Source of the DNA: JBMOOG01 sp049324535
Lineage (GTDB): Bacteria; Pseudomonadota; Alphaproteobacteria; Rhodobacterales; Rhodobacteraceae
Direction of reading: 5' to 3'
DNA length: 64,000 nucleotides
Assembly: GCA_049324535.1 (NCBI GenBank)
Contig: JBMOOG010000001.1
Location: 62,001 to 126,000, forward strand
The position numbers and the translations under genes were made by a program. The notes beneath the pieces were generated by a model. That model saw only the letters and a list, made by a program, of their open reading frames with translations, did not search any database and was not told where the DNA came from. Below, in pieces: positions 60,468 through 64,000 of this stretch; the first letter of the stretch is position 1, and each line of letters begins with the position of its first letter.

Positions 60468-62800
60468 TGCGCGCTCCGGCAGTGCTTGGGCTCATTCTCG
60501 GGCTCGTGCCGCTTGCGGCTCCGGCGGCGGTCCTGCGCTCGGGCGAGCATCCGGGCTTTACCCGCATCGTGCTCGACGGTCTTCCCGGACCGGAATGGAC
60601 CCTGGGCCGCACCGGAACCGGCTACGCGCTGCGCCTCGGCCTGTCGGCGAAGGCGATCGATCTGTCGGGGGCGTTCCGCACCATCGGCCGACAGCGGATC
60701 ACCGGGATCTCGGCCACCGAGGATGGCGCACTGCGGATCGATCTCGGCTGCGCGTGCCATGCCGATCCGTTCCGGACCGAGAGCGGGCTCTTGGTCATCG
60801 ACATCCGCGACGGAGCGGCGCCCGAGCACTCGCCGTGGGAGGCGCCACTGCCGGGAATTCCGATCGCCTCGCCTGCATCGGACGCTGCCCGGACCTTCGC
60901 GCCGACGGTGCCGCCGTGGCCGCTGCGCCGTTCCGATCCGCCGGACCTGGCCCGATGGCGGCACCTCTACGGGCGCCCGGGGACCGCGGAGGTGGCGACC
61001 GAACCGCGGATCGGGCCAAGGGCCGAGGATGGCGTGGTGTCCGCCGGTCCGGAACCGCTGGCCGCAGGCGACGACGGGCCGGCCGGTCCCGCTGCGGAGG
61101 CGCCGCTTGTGCCCACGGCGCGCGCCGAAGTCGGTGCAAACCTTCGCCGGCTGCTCGACCGGGCCGCGACGCAGGGCCTGGTCGAGGTTGCCAAGGACGC
61201 GCTCCGCGCCACGGAACGCCCCGACCGGACCGTCGGGGATCCCGCTGCCGGCTGGCCGGGCCTTCGCGGCGAAACCGCGGCGGATCGCGATGCGCCGCCG
61301 GCCGGGGCCGGCGGGACCGGCATCGCCCTCGCCGATGCCTGCCCGCCGTCGGAGGCGCTCGACCCTCGGGGCTGGCGCGGCGAGGAACCGCCGGGCCGGC
61401 TGATCGGCGCGCTCCGCTCGGCCGCGCTGGGTGAGTTCGACCGGCCGGATCCCGACCGGGTTCTGGCCTTCGCAAGGGGTCTCGTTGCGCTCGCAATGGG
61501 CGACGAGGCGCGGCTTGTCCTGCGCTCCTTCGCGGTGGCCGGCGACGAGGCCGCCCTTCTTGACGAAGTTGCGCGCCTTGTCGACCAGCGCCCGCCAGCG
61601 GAGGGAGGCCGGCTTCGGACCCTGACCGCCTGCGAGGGCTATACCGGGTTCTGGGCCTTCCTGGCCGCCGGCAGTGATGTCCGTCGCCGGACGGCCCCGG
61701 GGCCGGTGCTTCTGTCCTTCGCCGGTCTCGGTCGGGAACTCCGAATGGCGCTGGGCGCAGGTCTGGCGGGCGCCTTCCTTGACATCGACGATCCGGCGTC
61801 GGCCCGGGTGATCGACAACGCGCTCCTGGGCGCGGACCCGGAGGCCTCCGATCTCACCCGGGCGCGCATCGAGCTTGCCGGAGGCCGCCCGGAAGAGGCT
61901 CTCGCCCGGCTTGACCGGCTGGCGCTCTCCCCGGGTCCCGATGCGGTGGAGGCGCTGGTGCTCGCAATCGAACGGCGGCTGGCCGCGGGTGAACCGGTGC
62001 CCCCGCGCCAGGTCTCGGCGGCCGGCGGCTACCTCGTGGAACTGCGGGGTCAGCCCATCCGGCCGCGTGTGCTGTCGGCCTACATCCTGGGCCTCGCCTC
62101 GCTTGGCGACTTTGCGGCGGCGGTGGCGGCCTACGGCGACGCCGCCCCGTCCCTGTCCGCGGACCGCGCCGATGCGGTGCTCTCCGGCCTCTATGCCGAT
62201 CTCGCCGAGGCTGCGGACGACGCGACCTTCCTGCGGATGCTCGAGCGGACCGCCGCATTCCGGCAGGACCGCGACCTGTCCCCGCACGCCCGACTGGCCG
62301 TCGCACGTCGCCTTGCGGACCTCGGTCTTCTGGCCGGGGCCGAGGATGCGGCGGGGCCGGCGCTCGACACCGAGGAGGGTGCGGCCCTCGCGGCGCGGCT
62401 GGCGCTCGGTCGCGGGGATCCCGCCGCCGCGCTGGCAAGGATCGAGGGTCTCGAATCGCCCGAGATCGACCCTCTGCGGGCCGAGGCGCTGGCGCGCCTC
62501 GGACGGCACGGCGAGGCGGCCCCGAGACTGGCCACGCTTGGACGAGAGGCGGCCGCCGGCCGCGAAGCGTGGCTCTCGGGCGATCCCGACCTTGTGTCGC
62601 GGCTTGGCGGCGCAGCCCGCGTCGCGGACCTGTCCGTGCTCGCACCCGCCGCGGATGCCGGGACCGCACCCGCGGATCCGGCCGTTCTGTCCGGTGCCAG
62701 GGCTGCGCTGGAGCGGAGCCGGGCGCTGCGCGCCGCCGTCGGGCGAGTTCTGCCCGACGAGGCGGCCGTCGCTAACCCTTCGTCAAGTCCCGGCCCCTAG
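60467..62800 (+). CDS. Large periplasmic Ala/Arg-rich protein with AMIN-like N-terminus, motor operon
   Basis: The 777-residue protein has a signal peptide (about 1-20) and an AMIN-like first domain (GEHPGFTRIVLDGL; DLSGAFRTIGRQRITGISAT), then a Pro/Ala-rich linker (about 110-250). A long helical-repeat region (about 300-760) is rich in Ala, Leu, Asp and Arg and is solenoid-like. I do not recognise a named family. Translational overlap with motA and the downstream transglycosylase suggest a role in anchoring or processing around the basal body in peptidoglycan, as AMIN domains bind cell-wall sites. Function is otherwise unknown. Confidence 0.7.
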   Translation: MRAPAVLGLILGLVPLAAPAAVLRSGEHPGFTRIVLDGLPGPEWTLGRTGTGYALRLGLSAKAIDLSGAFRTIGRQRITGISATEDGALRIDLGCACHADPFRTESGLLVIDIRDGAAPEHSPWEAPLPGIPIASPASDAARTFAPTVPPWPLRRSDPPDLARWRHLYGRPGTAEVATEPRIGPRAEDGVVSAGPEPLAAGDDGPAGPAAEAPLVPTARAEVGANLRRLLDRAATQGLVEVAKDALRATERPDRTVGDPAAGWPGLRGETAADRDAPPAGAGGTGIALADACPPSEALDPRGWRGEEPPGRLIGALRSAALGEFDRPDPDRVLAFARGLVALAMGDEARLVLRSFAVAGDEAALLDEVARLVDQRPPAEGGRLRTLTACEGYTGFWAFLAAGSDVRRRTAPGPVLLSFAGLGRELRMALGAGLAGAFLDIDDPASARVIDNALLGADPEASDLTRARIELAGGRPEEALARLDRLALSPGPDAVEALVLAIERRLAAGEPVPPRQVSAAGGYLVELRGQPIRPRVLSAYILGLASLGDFAAAVAAYGDAAPSLSADRADAVLSGLYADLAEAADDATFLRMLERTAAFRQDRDLSPHARLAVARRLADLGLLAGAEDAAGPALDTEEGAALAARLALGRGDPAAALARIEGLESPEIDPLRAEALARLGRHGEAAPRLATLGREAAAGREAWLSGDPDLVSRLGGAARVADLSVLAPAADAGTAPADPAVLSGARAALERSRALRAAVGRVLPDEAAVANPSSSPGP
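62772..62786 (+). promoter_or_regulatory. Degenerate CtrA-like box (CTAA-N7-TCAA) before the transglycosylase gene
   Basis: CTAA at 62772 and TCAA at 62783 are 7 nt apart and overlap the end of the preceding gene. The second half lies 55 nt before the transglycosylase start. CTAGCG follows 10 nt later. Each half has one mismatch to TTAA. Confidence 0.35.
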
Positions 62801-62837
62801 CGTCGGTGTCGTCGGCAAGAACTGCGACGGAATCATC

Positions 62838-63596
62838 ATGACCACATCCGCGACAGCCGTCCTGCGATCGTTCCGGTGGGCGCCGGGTCTCCTCGTGCTT
62901 GGGCTCCTCGTGGCCGCAACGGCCGTCCGGCCCAGCACCGATCTGCCCGCGCTGTGCGACCGCGCGGCCAGCGAGGCCGCCGCGCGCAGCGGCGTCCCCC
63001 TCTCGGTCCTGCGGGCGATCACACTCGCCGAAACCGGGCGTGCCCTGTCGGGCGCGTTCCGTCCCTGGCCATGGACGGTGAACATGGAAGGCGCCGGGCA
63101 TTGGTTCGCCACCCGGGACGAGGCCCTCGCCTTCGTGCGCAAGGAATACGCGCGCGGTGCCCGCAGCTTCGACGTGGGCTGTTTCCAGATCAACTACAAG
63201 TGGCACGGGCAGGCCTTCGACTCGGTCGAGCAGATGTTCGATCCCGAGGCCAATGCGGCCTACGCCGCCGCGTTCCTGCGCCGCCTTTACGAATCGGCGG
63301 GCTCCTGGCCGCAGGCGGCCGGGGCCTACCACTCTCTCACGCCCGAGTACGCGGATCGCTACCGCGAACGCTTCGAACGCATCCATGCCGGGCTCGCCGG
63401 CACGCCGGCCCCGGTGGTGGAGATCCCCGACATCGTGGCGGCCGCGAACGGGAACGCGCCGCCGGCACCGCGCGAGAACCGCTTTCCGCTGTTCATCGCC
63501 GGCGCCCCCGGCTCGGCGGGGTCCCTGGTGCCTAGGGGTGGCGCGGGCGTCGGACCGCTCTTCGGTGCGGCCGGGCCGGCTGTCGCGGTGTGGTGA
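62838..63596 (+). CDS. Lytic transglycosylase-like protein in the flagellar cluster
   Basis: This 252-residue protein has a membrane or signal helix (about 10-32) and a soluble lytic transglycosylase-type domain (about 40-190) with the catalytic Glu in ITLAETGR, the GCFQINYKWHG motif, and AGAYHS. It should locally open peptidoglycan so the rod can pass. A tail of about 45 residues is Gly/Ala/Pro-rich. It overlaps flhA by 1 bp. There is no flgJ in the window, so it may take that role. Confidence 0.83.
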   Translation: MTTSATAVLRSFRWAPGLLVLGLLVAATAVRPSTDLPALCDRAASEAAARSGVPLSVLRAITLAETGRALSGAFRPWPWTVNMEGAGHWFATRDEALAFVRKEYARGARSFDVGCFQINYKWHGQAFDSVEQMFDPEANAAYAAAFLRRLYESAGSWPQAAGAYHSLTPEYADRYRERFERIHAGLAGTPAPVVEIPDIVAAANGNAPPAPRENRFPLFIAGAPGSAGSLVPRGGAGVGPLFGAAGPAVAVW

Positions 63597-64000
63597 TGGC
63601 CCGGCTCTCGATCCCGGCGCTCTTCCAGCCGACGGTGCTTCTGGCGCTGGCCCTCCTTGCGGTGATCGTGATGATGATCCTGCCGGTGCCGACCTGGGTG
63701 CTCGACATCGGCCTTGCCGCGTCCTTCGCGATCGCGATCCTCATCTTCACCATCACCCTCTTCATCGAGCGTCCGCTCGACTTCTCCTCCTTCCCGACGC
63801 TGCTGCTGGCATCGCTGATGCTCAGGCTGTCGCTCAACGTCTCGTCGACGAAACTCATCATCGGGAAGGGGCACACCGGCCCGCAGGCCGCCGGCCACGT
63901 GATCGAAGGCTTCGCCATGTTCATCATGTCGGGCTCGGTGCTGATCGGCCTTGTCGTCTTCGGTGTGCTGCTGATCGTCAACTTCATCGTCATCACCAAG
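63596..64000 (+). CDS. flhA: Flagellar export protein FlhA (partial, runs off the right edge)
   Basis: The first 135 codons are visible from ATG 63596, which overlaps the transglycosylase stop. They contain the FlhA hallmarks MMILPVPTWVLDIGLAASFA, the RPLDFSSFPTLLLA stretch, LMLRLSLNVSSTK and HVIEGFAMFIMSGSVLIGLV, with three to four of the eight membrane helices. FlhA is the large export-gate protein that receives cargo-chaperone complexes. The rest of the roughly 700-residue protein lies beyond the window. Confidence 0.95.
   Translation, partial: MARLSIPALFQPTVLLALALLAVIVMMILPVPTWVLDIGLAASFAIAILIFTITLFIERPLDFSSFPTLLLASLMLRLSLNVSSTKLIIGKGHTGPQAAGHVIEGFAMFIMSGSVLIGLVVFGVLLIVNFIVITK

Overview
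The window is very G+C-rich and gene-dense. Gene content and order point to an alphaproteobacterium of the Rhodobacteraceae (Rhodobacter/Rhodovulum-like). The main clues are an opgG-opgI-opgH-opgC operon like that of Rhodobacter sphaeroides, a flagellar set typical of the family (flgE-flgK-flgL-flgI, fliF-fliH-fliN-fliP, fliL, motA, motB, flhA), a spike-base protein of the kind made by the R. capsulatus gene transfer agent (GTA), and CtrA-like promoter boxes. No rRNA, tRNA, insertion sequence or CRISPR array was seen.

Layout: (1) 1-5819, phosphonate use: the start of phnG (runs off the left edge), a divergent phnF repressor, and a leftward phnC-phnD-phnE-phnE2-acetyltransferase operon. (2) 5952-18046, uronate catabolism: a GntR/FCD regulator divergent from uxaC, a TRAP uptake system (dctP, dctQ and a dctM broken by a G/C tract), then kdgF, kduI, kduD, uxuB, uxuA, uxaA and kdgK. 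This converts hexuronates and unsaturated uronates to 2-keto-3-deoxy-6-phosphogluconate; the aldolase is not in the window. (3) 18158-29110, surface polysaccharide: a GTA-type spike base protein, glycosyltransferases, a pyruvyltransferase with an F420-dehydrogenase-beta-like partner, a sulfotransferase-like protein, a large LamG-like/SGNH protein resembling a spike fibre, an SGNH hydrolase, an acetyltransferase and a polymerase/ligase-like membrane protein. (4) 29335-40359, secretion: type I ABC exporter, membrane-fusion protein and outer-membrane lipoprotein, then a Tat-type beta-helix protein, an asparagine-synthetase-like protein and a cysteine-free 797-residue beta-helix/PKD/LamG protein that is the likely cargo. 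(5) 40930-45674, osmoregulated periplasmic glucans (opgGIHC). (6) 45741-64000, flagellum and motor, interrupted by a leftward pxpABC 5-oxoprolinase operon; flhA runs off the right edge.

The genes lie in tightly coupled operons with many ATGA, GTGA and TGATG overlaps. Four flagellar or motor transcription starts and the lone GTA-type spike gene carry a TTAA(C/G)-type box (TCAA in one case) 51-55 nt before the start codon, and the fliF/fliL divergent region holds a full TTAA-N7-TTAG site. A CtrA-type regulon is therefore likely. Several starts look damaged or unusual (phnE2, uxaC, the SGNH hydrolase), and the TRAP large permease is frameshifted. These are either local sequence errors or real lesions and should be checked in raw reads.
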